Program-made: the position numbers and the translations under genes
Origin: an uncultured Opitutia bacterium
GTDB lineage: Bacteria > Verrucomicrobiota > Verrucomicrobiia > Opitutales > Opitutaceae
Direction: 5' to 3'
NCBI GenBank assembly: GCA_903900845.1
Contig: CAIUOU010000159.1
Location: 1-64,000, forward strand
Length of the DNA stretch: 64,000 nt
Shown: positions 56,989 to 64,000 of the stretch, piece after piece
Numbering within the stretch: position 1 is the stretch's first letter
Layout of the letters: every line of letters begins with the position of its first letter
Notes under the pieces: model-generated
Told to the model about the DNA's origin: nothing
Seen by the model: only the letters and a program-made list of their open reading frames with translations
The model's database searches: none

Positions 56989-59900
56989 TCAGCGGCGGGT
57001 GACGACCTCGTCGAGGTTCAGGACCGCTTGGGCGACGGCAGTCCACGGTGCGAGTTCCCGCGGGTCAAGGTCCCGGCCCGCCGGCGCGCTTCCGACGGCC
57101 GTGAGACGCTCCGCCGCCGCGGGTTCCGCCGCGTACCGGTCGCGCAGTCGGCCAAGCAGCGTGCCCAGCAGGCCGGTCTCGACCGGGTCGGGCGGTCGCT
57201 GGGTCACGCGCAGGAACAGCGCGCGTAACAATGCCGCGTCGCCGCCACCCCGCTCCGCCCGCAGCACGGCCGCGGCGAGGGAGCGGGCGGCCTCCACTTG
57301 CGTCTCATCGTTCAGGAGCAACAACGCCTGCAGGGGAGTGTTGGTGCGCGGACGGCGCAGGGTGCACGTCTCGCGGGTCGGGCCGTCGAGCATCTGGATA
57401 CCCGGCGGTGGAGCGGTCCTTTTCCAATAAGAGTAGACGGAGCGGCGCCAGCGGCCCTCCCCGTTGTCGGGTTCGTAGGAGAGTTCGCCGTTGTAGGAGA
57501 CCGCCTCCCAAAGTCCTGGCGGCTGGAACGGCTTCACGGGCGGACCGCCGAGCCGGTCGACGAGTAGGCCGGAGACGGCGAGCGCCTGGTCGCGGAGCAT
57601 CTCGCCCGGCAGGCGGAAGCGCGGCCCTCGCGCGAGGATTTGGTTTTCCGGGTCGCGGGCCAGCAGCGCGGGAGTGGCGGCGGAGTTTTGCCGATAGGTG
57701 GCGCTGGTGACGATCAGCCGCAGGAGGGCCTTCACATCCCAGCCGGACTCGACGAAGCGGTGGGCGAGCCAATCGAGGAGCTCCGGATGGTGCGGCGGTT
57801 GTCCCTGCGTGCCGAAGTCGGCGGGCGTGGTCACAAGGCCTTCGCCGAAACACTGTTGCCACAGGCGGTTCACGGCGACCCGGGCGGTGAGCGGGTGGTC
57901 CGGCGCGACCAGCCAGCGCGCAAGGGCAAGACGGTCCGGCGGGACCCCGACGGGCAGTGGAGGCAACCACGCCGGCACGCCCGCGGTGACCGGCTCCCCG
58001 GGTTGGTCGTACTGCCCGCGCTTCAGGACACGGGTCACCCGCGGTGCGGCGGAGTCCTGCATCACCAAGGTCTTCGGGATCGCCGCCCGATAGGCGGCCT
58101 CCTCCTCGGCCGCGTGCCGCGCGAGGTCCTGCGCCGCGCGCACCGCGGGGTCGCCCTCGCTTTCGATGTAAGCCTCGAGAATTCGTTGTCTGGCGCGCGC
58201 GTCTCGTTTCGCCGGTTCCTGCGTCAGCGCGTCGTGGAGACGCTCGGCCCAGAACCAGGTCCGCGCCTCCGCGGGTTCCAAGGCGCGCGAGAGCACGCGG
58301 AACTCGTCCAGCAGGCCGTGGTAGCCAAGTCCGGCGTCGCGCCGGCCCAGCAACAAGGGGCGGTCGTTGCCGATCGGGCCGCGCAGGGTGTCCCGCGTGA
58401 CCTGGGTGGCCTGACGCAGACCGTCCACGTACACCGCGACGCCGGCCGCCCGCGAGGAGCCGTCGTAACTCACGACCACGTGTCGCCAGTCGGAGCCGCG
58501 CAGCGCGGGACGCGTCGTGATCTCGATCGCGTTCGCCACCCAGCGGTGGACGAGGTTCACCTGCAGTTGTCCTTTGGCCCAGATGACCTCCACGCCCCGG
58601 CGGTCCTCGTCCGCGGTCGCTTTCGCGAGCACGCCGACCAGGTTGGCGGTCGGTTTCATCCACACACCCAGCGTCCAAGGGCGGTCGGCCTCGAGGGGAA
58701 TGGACGCCGGAAACTCAAGGTGCTGCACGCCGCCGAAGACGGCTGCCTTGCCGACCACGCCGTGGTCGTTGGAAAACGCGCCCGAGACGACGGGGCGGTG
58801 CGCCGGACCGGAAGTTTCCGTCACGTCGTAATCGAGCGCCGCCTGCGTCAGGAGTCCCGCCGCGGGCGGCTGGAGCGCACGGGCGGCCCCGGCGGTCCAG
58901 GCCGCGGCCGGCTCCTGCAGCGCGTCGGTAAGGGCCTTTAGTTTCCGGTCTGCGCTCGCGTGCGCGGATCCCAGCGCCGCAAGGCGCGCTTTTTGCTCGG
59001 GCGACGCGACGATCATGACCGGGGGCGGATCGTCGGGATTGACGAGCCCCTTCTCGACGGAGCGGTCGAAGAACGCGAAGAGCCGGTAGTAATCCGCGTG
59101 GGTGACGGGGTCGTACTTGTGGTCGTGGCAACGGGCGCAGCCCAGCGTGAGCCCCATCCAGACCGAGGCGGTGGTTTCGATCTGATCGGCGACGTACTCC
59201 ACGCGGTACTCCTCGTCGATGACGCCGGTTTCTCCGGTGACCATATGGTTGCGATTGAAGCCGGTCGCGATGCGCTGCTCATCGGTGGGGGCGGGGAGCA
59301 GGTCGCCGGCCAGCTGCTCGACGGTGAACTGGTCGAAGGGCTGGTTGCCGTTGAAGGCGCGGATCACCCAGTCGCGCCAGGGCCAGATCTGCCGAGTGTT
59401 GTCGCGAAAATACCCGTTGGAGTCCGCGTACCGGGCCGCGTCGAGCCAGTCGACGGCCATGCGTTCGCCGTAGGCGGGGGAGGCGAGCAGCCGGTCAACC
59501 GCGCGCTCGTAGGCGCCGGGCGCGGCATCGGCGAGAAACGCGCGCAAATCCTCCGGGCGCGGCGGCAGCCCGGTGAGATCAAGGCTGACGCGGCGGAGCA
59601 GCCGGGCGGGGTCGGCCTCGGGTGACGGCCGCAGGCCCTCCCGTTCCATCCGCGCCAACGTGAAGTGGTCAAGCGGCTGGCGAACCCAGCGGGCGTCCCG
59701 CACCGCGGGCTCGGCCGGCCGCGCGGGTGCCGTGAATGCCCAGTGCGGCCGGTACTCGGCACCGGTCGCGATCCAACGGCGGAGGATGTCGACCTCGCCG
59801 GCAGTGAGACGCTTGCCGGTCTCGGCCGGAGGCATCGGGTCGGCGGAGTCGGTGACGCGGAGCAGCAGTTCGCTGGATTCCGGGTGGCCGGGCACGATGG

Positions 59901-60114
59901 CGCGCGCGCCGGACTTGGCGGGAAGGAGCGCGGCGGCGCGGTCATCGAGGCGGAGGCCGGCCTTGCGCGCGCCGGCGTCGAACCCGTGGCAGTTGAAGCA
60001 ATGCGCGGCGAGGATCGGGCGGACCTCCCGGACGAAGTCGGGCGCATCGGCGGCGCGGCCGGCGAGGGCCGACGCCACGAGCAGGACGGGCGGGAGGGCC
60101 GCGCGCAGCCTCAC
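56989..60114 (-). CDS. PSCyt1/DUF1549/DUF1553 cytochrome protein with a LamG-like domain
   Basis: The 1041-residue protein has a signal peptide (about 1-22). A PSCyt1 cytochrome domain with heme site C39-F-N-C42-H43 comes first. DUF1549 (about 145-345) holds a second C326-A-R-C329-H330 site. A LamG/concanavalin-like domain (about 420-600, [19 protein letters not shown] and [16 protein letters not shown]) and DUF1553 (about 750-1020) follow. This order is a PVC signature, found beside DUF1501. A periplasmic redox or polysaccharide-binding role is inferred. It starts at GTG 60114, overlapping the TonB receptor stop by four bases. The open frame further upstream is shadow. Confidence 0.88.
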   Translation of the reverse strand: MRLRAALPPVLLVASALAGRAADAPDFVREVRPILAAHCFNCHGFDAGARKAGLRLDDRAAALLPAKSGARAIVPGHPESSELLLRVTDSADPMPPAETGKRLTAGEVDILRRWIATGAEYRPHWAFTAPARPAEPAVRDARWVRQPLDHFTLARMEREGLRPSPEADPARLLRRVSLDLTGLPPRPEDLRAFLADAAPGAYERAVDRLLASPAYGERMAVDWLDAARYADSNGYFRDNTRQIWPWRDWVIRAFNGNQPFDQFTVEQLAGDLLPAPTDEQRIATGFNRNHMVTGETGVIDEEYRVEYVADQIETTASVWMGLTLGCARCHDHKYDPVTHADYYRLFAFFDRSVEKGLVNPDDPPPVMIVASPEQKARLAALGSAHASADRKLKALTDALQEPAAAWTAGAARALQPPAAGLLTQAALDYDVTETSGPAHRPVVSGAFSNDHGVVGKAAVFGGVQHLEFPASIPLEADRPWTLGVWMKPTANLVGVLAKATADEDRRGVEVIWAKGQLQVNLVHRWVANAIEITTRPALRGSDWRHVVVSYDGSSRAAGVAVYVDGLRQATQVTRDTLRGPIGNDRPLLLGRRDAGLGYHGLLDEFRVLSRALEPAEARTWFWAERLHDALTQEPAKRDARARQRILEAYIESEGDPAVRAAQDLARHAAEEEAAYRAAIPKTLVMQDSAAPRVTRVLKRGQYDQPGEPVTAGVPAWLPPLPVGVPPDRLALARWLVAPDHPLTARVAVNRLWQQCFGEGLVTTPADFGTQGQPPHHPELLDWLAHRFVESGWDVKALLRLIVTSATYRQNSAATPALLARDPENQILARGPRFRLPGEMLRDQALAVSGLLVDRLGGPPVKPFQPPGLWEAVSYNGELSYEPDNGEGRWRRSVYSYWKRTAPPPGIQMLDGPTRETCTLRRPRTNTPLQALLLLNDETQVEAARSLAAAVLRAERGGGDAALLRALFLRVTQRPPDPVETGLLGTLLGRLRDRYAAEPAAAERLTAVGSAPAGRDLDPRELAPWTAVAQAVLNLDEVVTRR

Positions 60115-63100
60115 AGGCGACCGTTGAGGCCGAACATGAATTGCGGCCGCATCTGGTGGGTGGTCTGGGGCCGGCCGTAGCCGAACTGCGTCTCGCGGTC
60201 GGGCTGCATGAGGACGTTGTTCACGTCCAGGTAGAGGCTGTACGCGCGGCTGAGGTTGTAGAGCAGCTTGAGGTCCAGGACCGGGCGGCGGGCGAAGTAG
60301 ACGGCGCGGGACTCGTTGGCGTTGAAGGAGGACAGGTAGCGGTGGCGGTAGCTGAAGCTTGCGCGCAGGTTCACCTTGGAGCGGATGTAGGAGACGCCGG
60401 TGTTGGCGATGAACGGATTGAAGCCGGCGATCCGCGGGTTCGGCGCGAGGGAGATGGCGCTGCCGGCGCCGTAGTTGCCTCGTGCGTTCATCCAGGTGGC
60501 GTTGGCGAAGGCGCCCAGCCCCTTCCAGATCCCGGGCAGGAAGGTGAACTGCTGGTTGTAGCCAAGCTCGAGTCCCCGCACCCGCGCGAAGCCGCCGTTG
60601 TACTGGGTCGTGAGCGAATAGCCCGCGTACTCGCCGTTGAAACCGTTGTCGGTGCCGGTCGGTATGGTGGCGCCACCCGACGTGTAGATGAACTTGCGGA
60701 TCTGCTTCTCGAAGACTCCGAACGTGAACATGCCGGCCGGCTCGAAGTAGAGCTCGCCGGTGACGTCGAAGTTCTTCGCCCATTGCGGCAGCAACGAGGG
60801 GTTGCTGGTGGAGACGGTCTGGTTGTCGTAGTTGACCGTGGTGCGGGGGATCAGCTGGCCGATGCCGGGACGGCCGATGTTCTCGGTGTAGCCGGCGCGC
60901 GCGATCAGGTTGGGCGTGAAGCGGTACTTCAGGTGGACACCGGGGAAGACGCTGCGGTAGTCGCCGGAGCGGGTCTGGCGCCGGCCGAACTCCTCGCGGG
61001 TGCGGCGCAGGATCTCCGCGTCAGTGAGCGGCGCGGCGCCCCACGCGGCACGACGGGCCTTCTCCTCCGGCGTCACAATCTGGAGGGAGCCGGTGCCGTC
61101 GGTCGCGGTGTTCTCGATCCGCACGCCGGTGAGGACGTTCAGGCGCCCGAATTGCGCGCTGCCCATCACGTAGGCCGCGTGGATCTCCTCCTGGAACTGC
61201 TGGTTGTTGATCAACGCCGCTTGGAGATTCGCGGCCAGCTGCGGCCGCCACCAGTCGGGCCGCGCGGCGATGTCGCCGTCGACGTCGTCGATGCGGCCGA
61301 CCGCCTGGAACGCGGGGAACGGCGGCGTGGCGTACTTGCCGAGCTTCGTGTTGGGGAAGGGGCGGTTCATCAGGCCGAACTGCGCGAGATTGTCGTCGTT
61401 CCGCCCGGCCGCCGCGGCGTTGGGTCCCATCACGCCGTCCGGCCCGACGTAGACGGTGTTGTACGGGGTGTTGTCGAGGTAGCGGCTCTGGCGGCGAAAA
61501 CGCAGGCCGGCCTTCAGGTAGGAGGAAAATGGCGAGGTGAACGACTGCTTCACGTTCAGGGACGCGCCGAGGTAGTTGTCCCAGCCGACCGACCGCGCGC
61601 TGGCGTAGAGGTTGTCGGTGTAGTTCGAGAGATTGAGCCAGTCGGGTCCGGCGGTCTGCGTGATGCGGGGAAACAGCGGATCGTCCCGCGTGATCGTCCA
61701 GCCGGCCCCGCGCAGCGTGTAGGTGAAGGTGTTGTTGCCGGGGTAGTGGGCCTTGGACTGCGAGGTGTACGCGTCGTAGTCGAGGGCGAGGGTGCGGTAG
61801 CGGTGCACGCCGCCGAGATTGAAGGTCTTGGTGTCCCCAAGCTTGTATAAAGCCTGTGAGTTGATCGCCACGATACTGGCCGCCACCGGTCGCACCCGCG
61901 TCTCGGTGTCGGTGTAGCCCGGCAGAATGCCGTTGGTACCGGTCGGGTTGCCCGCGGCGTCGAGGGTCGCGACGGCCTGGTTGGTCTGCCAGGTCACCTG
62001 GTTGTGGTCGGAGTGCTCCGTGTGCTTGTTGAGCTGGTAGTTGGCGAAGAACCGGACCTGATCGCTCCACTTGAAGTCGAGACGCAGGCCGGCGCCCGAG
62101 CGCGTGCGCACGTTGCGGAAATCCTGGAGCGAAAGGGAATGCTGGTAAGCCGGGCCGGTGCGGTCGGCGGGCAGTTGCTCGTGCGCCTGCGTCGACATGT
62201 CGATGATCGAGCCGTGCGGGCGGTAGGCGAGGTTCAGGTTCACGCCGAGCCGGCCGAAGAAAACCTCCGAGTACGAGAGCGAGGCGTTCGGCCGCGCCGG
62301 ATCGCGCGGGTCGGTGGCGCGCCAGATGCCGCCGATCGAGCCGCGGATGCGGCGCTCGGGCGAGGAGTCGAACGCGCTCTTCGAGATGAGGTTCACCGCG
62401 CCGCCGATCGAGTCGCCATCCATGTCGGGGGTCGGCGATTTCGTGACCTCGATGCGTTCGATGGAGTCGGATCCCACGGTTTGGAACTGGAACTCGCGCG
62501 TCGAGCCGGCCGAACCCGCGTCCGCCAGCCGGTTGCCGTCCTGCGTGATGGAGCTGAGATTCTGGTGCAGGCCGCGGACGCGGAGATAGCGCATGTCGCC
62601 GCCCACGGATTCGCCCTCGACGCCGGGCAGGCGCGCGGCGAGGTCCGCGGGGTTGCCGGCGAGCCCGCCGAAGGCGTCGGCCGACACGATGCTTTTCACG
62701 CCGTCGGAGAGGCGCTGCAGCGTGATGGCCTTGGCGTTACCCTCGCGCTCGCTGCCGACCACGAAGGCGCTCAGGCGGTAGATGTCGGCGGTGAGGCTGA
62801 TGTCCTTCCGCGCGCGGCCGCTCGCCGGGACCTCGGCCGCGGCCTCGGCCGGAGCGAGGCCGGTGTACGTCGCGACCAGCACCACGGGGCCCGGCGCGAG
62901 GTCCTCGAAGGTGAAGTAGCCGAGGTTGTCGGTGACGGTCTCAAGGTTGCGGTCCTTGATGATGAGGCGCGCGCCCTCGAGGGTGGCACCCGTCGCGGCG
63001 TTGGTCACGAGGCCGGTCAGGGAGCCGGCAACCGCGTACGGGGAGGTGAGGGCGAGCAGCGCGCCGGCAAGGAGCCAGGTGGCGAAGGGCGCACGAGTGC

Positions 63101-63116
63101 GGAAAGATGGTTTCAT
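60111..63116 (-). CDS. TonB-dependent receptor with N-terminal carboxypeptidase-like domain
   Basis: Outer-membrane receptor of 1001 residues. A signal peptide (about 1-30, AGALLALTSPYAVAGS) is followed by a carboxypeptidase-regulatory-like beta-sandwich (about 31-110, GLVTNAATGATLEGARLIIKD), the plug (about 115-250; LAARLPGVEGESVGGDMRYL and VTKSPTPDMDGDSIGGAV) and the barrel. The final residues [12 protein letters not shown] end without a terminal Phe. This SusC-like layout is typical of receptors for larger substrates. It leads the five-gene unit; its stop overlaps the PSCyt1 start. Confidence 0.9.
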   Translation of the reverse strand: MKPSFRTRAPFATWLLAGALLALTSPYAVAGSLTGLVTNAATGATLEGARLIIKDRNLETVTDNLGYFTFEDLAPGPVVLVATYTGLAPAEAAAEVPASGRARKDISLTADIYRLSAFVVGSEREGNAKAITLQRLSDGVKSIVSADAFGGLAGNPADLAARLPGVEGESVGGDMRYLRVRGLHQNLSSITQDGNRLADAGSAGSTREFQFQTVGSDSIERIEVTKSPTPDMDGDSIGGAVNLISKSAFDSSPERRIRGSIGGIWRATDPRDPARPNASLSYSEVFFGRLGVNLNLAYRPHGSIIDMSTQAHEQLPADRTGPAYQHSLSLQDFRNVRTRSGAGLRLDFKWSDQVRFFANYQLNKHTEHSDHNQVTWQTNQAVATLDAAGNPTGTNGILPGYTDTETRVRPVAASIVAINSQALYKLGDTKTFNLGGVHRYRTLALDYDAYTSQSKAHYPGNNTFTYTLRGAGWTITRDDPLFPRITQTAGPDWLNLSNYTDNLYASARSVGWDNYLGASLNVKQSFTSPFSSYLKAGLRFRRQSRYLDNTPYNTVYVGPDGVMGPNAAAAGRNDDNLAQFGLMNRPFPNTKLGKYATPPFPAFQAVGRIDDVDGDIAARPDWWRPQLAANLQAALINNQQFQEEIHAAYVMGSAQFGRLNVLTGVRIENTATDGTGSLQIVTPEEKARRAAWGAAPLTDAEILRRTREEFGRRQTRSGDYRSVFPGVHLKYRFTPNLIARAGYTENIGRPGIGQLIPRTTVNYDNQTVSTSNPSLLPQWAKNFDVTGELYFEPAGMFTFGVFEKQIRKFIYTSGGATIPTGTDNGFNGEYAGYSLTTQYNGGFARVRGLELGYNQQFTFLPGIWKGLGAFANATWMNARGNYGAGSAISLAPNPRIAGFNPFIANTGVSYIRSKVNLRASFSYRHRYLSSFNANESRAVYFARRPVLDLKLLYNLSRAYSLYLDVNNVLMQPDRETQFGYGRPQTTHQMRPQFMFGLNGRL

Positions 63117-63355
63117 CAGGCGATTTTTTCGGGGTGGAGGCGTGAAGCCGGCCCGAAATGGGCCCGGCGTCCGGGGATCATCGAGGGCGTCGCGCGTTCG
63201 GCCAAGCTGGAAGTTCCGCCAGGACGCGTTCGCGTGCTGTCCGTCCCGGTCTTTTGCCGTCGGTGGAGTAGCGTACGGTTGTCTACCGAACGAAAGGTCG
63301 TGGTGGATACGCGAACGGCCGCGCTCGGTTCCCGGAGGTCGCTGTCGTGGACGGC

Positions 63356-64000
63356 TCAATGAAAGTCATGCGACGCCCCGGCGGGAACCGCGGGCTCGCC
63401 GAGCGCCTCGATCACCTCCGCCTTCACGTGGATCACGCCGTGGCGGTTCTGCAGGCGGCCGGTGACGCGCAGCGCCGGCTCCTGCGTGATGACCAGCCGG
63501 CGCTCCTCGAACAATTGCGGCGTCACCACCACGTTTGCGATGCCCGTCTCGTCCTCGAGGCTCACGAAGAGGAATCCTTTCGCCGTGCCCGGGCGCTGCC
63601 GGCAGATCACGGCGCCCGCCACCGTGAGCCGCGCGCCTTCCTCCGCCAGTGTGAGGTCCGTGGCGCGCCATGCCTCGGGTAACCGCGCGCGCACCAGTGC
63701 CATCGGGTGCGCGCCGGTCGTCACGCCCGTGCCATCGAAGTCGGCCCGCACGCGTTCCGCGAGGGACATCGCGGCGAGCGGCGATTCCGCCGGAGGTGCG
63801 GTCTCGTCCGCGGCGGGGGCCGCACGGAAGAGTTCGTCCCCGTCCTTCCACGCCGCCTCGACCTGCCAGAGCGCGGCGCGGCGGTGCGGGGCGAGGGCGT
63901 TGAGCGCCCCGGCCGCGGCGAGCGCGCGGCGCTCCGCGGCTTGGAGCGGGGTGCGCCGGAGGAAGTCGTCCAGCGAGGTGAACGGCCGCTCCGTGCGCGC
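63356..64000 (-). CDS. dnaE2: Error-prone DNA polymerase, C-terminal part (cut by window edge)
   Basis: The visible 214 codons are the end of a DnaE2/ImuC-type C-family polymerase used in SOS mutagenesis. The part TERPFTSLDDFLRRTPLQAA matches the helix-hairpin-helix region. SLAERVRADFDGTGVTTGAHP and the OB-fold stretch VICRQRPGTAKGFLFVSLED with ANVVVTPQLFEERR are specific for this group. The protein ends GASHDFH. The polymerase active site lies beyond 64000. imuA/imuB partners, if present, would also be outside. Confidence 0.9.
   Translation of the reverse strand, partial: ARTERPFTSLDDFLRRTPLQAAERRALAAAGALNALAPHRRAALWQVEAAWKDGDELFRAAPAADETAPPAESPLAAMSLAERVRADFDGTGVTTGAHPMALVRARLPEAWRATDLTLAEEGARLTVAGAVICRQRPGTAKGFLFVSLEDETGIANVVVTPQLFEERRLVITQEPALRVTGRLQNRHGVIHVKAEVIEALGEPAVPAGASHDFH

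Noticed and set aside
60115-60783. N-terminal extension of the PSCyt protein upstream of 60114
   Set aside because: The extra 223 residues overlap the TonB receptor gene, are rich in Arg and Pro and have no domain; the GTG at 60114 opens on a signal peptide.
63117-63359. N-terminal extension of the TonB receptor upstream of 63116
   Set aside because: The added residues precede a normal signal peptide starting at 63116 and do not fit the family.

Overview
The window looks like a high-GC, Gram-negative chromosome of the Planctomycetes-Verrucomicrobia-Chlamydiae group, most likely an Opitutaceae-type verrucomicrobium. It has BamA, OmpH/Skp, LpxD, ExbB/ExbD and TonB-dependent receptors (an outer membrane with lipid A), combined with PVC-typical families: DUF1549/DUF1553 (PSCyt) cytochrome proteins, Tat-exported DUF1501, the PVC membrane-bound dehydrogenase/HEAT/cytochrome c protein, DUF1080 and formylglycine sulfatases. 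The genus is inference; the families are read directly from the translations.

Layout. 1-245: one end of an IS481-like insertion sequence cut by the window edge. 635-11763: a long plus-strand housekeeping block: rplY, pth, rpsF, ssb, rplI, dnaB, bamA, ompH, lpxD, prs and an HtrA protease, with three good intrinsic terminators. 11778-13528 (minus): pyrE, tRNA-Pro(CGG) and a LysR regulator divergent from leuCD. 15710-19000: exbB, exbD and glgB. 19018-27316 (minus): a seven-gene same-strand run with rhodanese, CNNM/CorC-like CBS protein, a His-rich exported protein, a CzcCBA-type heavy-metal RND efflux system and a small exported protein. 27428-28950: a membrane protein plus an exported spermidine-synthase-like protein. 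29038-33161: xylulokinase, a fused iron-type ABC permease and an outer-membrane-type protein.

33178-37242 is a compact ferrous-iron locus: a DtxR/MntR-type repressor diverges from a membrane-anchored DtxR-FeoA fusion followed by a FeoB split into separate GTPase and channel genes. A perfect 20-bp palindrome lies between the two regulators. 37243-37807 is a repeat-bearing intergenic region, followed by an orphan HTH protein resembling mobile mystery protein A. 38260-46291 holds rhaA, DUF1080 and sulfatase proteins, fmt, a ParC-like topoisomerase A subunit and two small unknowns. 46690-51052 has a TonB-dependent receptor, a long nested hairpin and an unknown exported protein with a possible NlpC/P60-like Cys/His core.

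51086-63116 (minus) is a tightly packed five-gene unit read in the order TonB receptor, PSCyt1/DUF1549/DUF1553, DUF1501, sulfatase, PVC dehydrogenase/cytochrome c. It probably serves uptake and breakdown of a sulfated substrate. The window closes with the 3' part of an error-prone polymerase gene (dnaE2/imuC). The most interesting candidates are the five-gene unit, the split-FeoB locus with its palindrome, the exported spermidine-synthase-like pair and the His-rich metal cluster.
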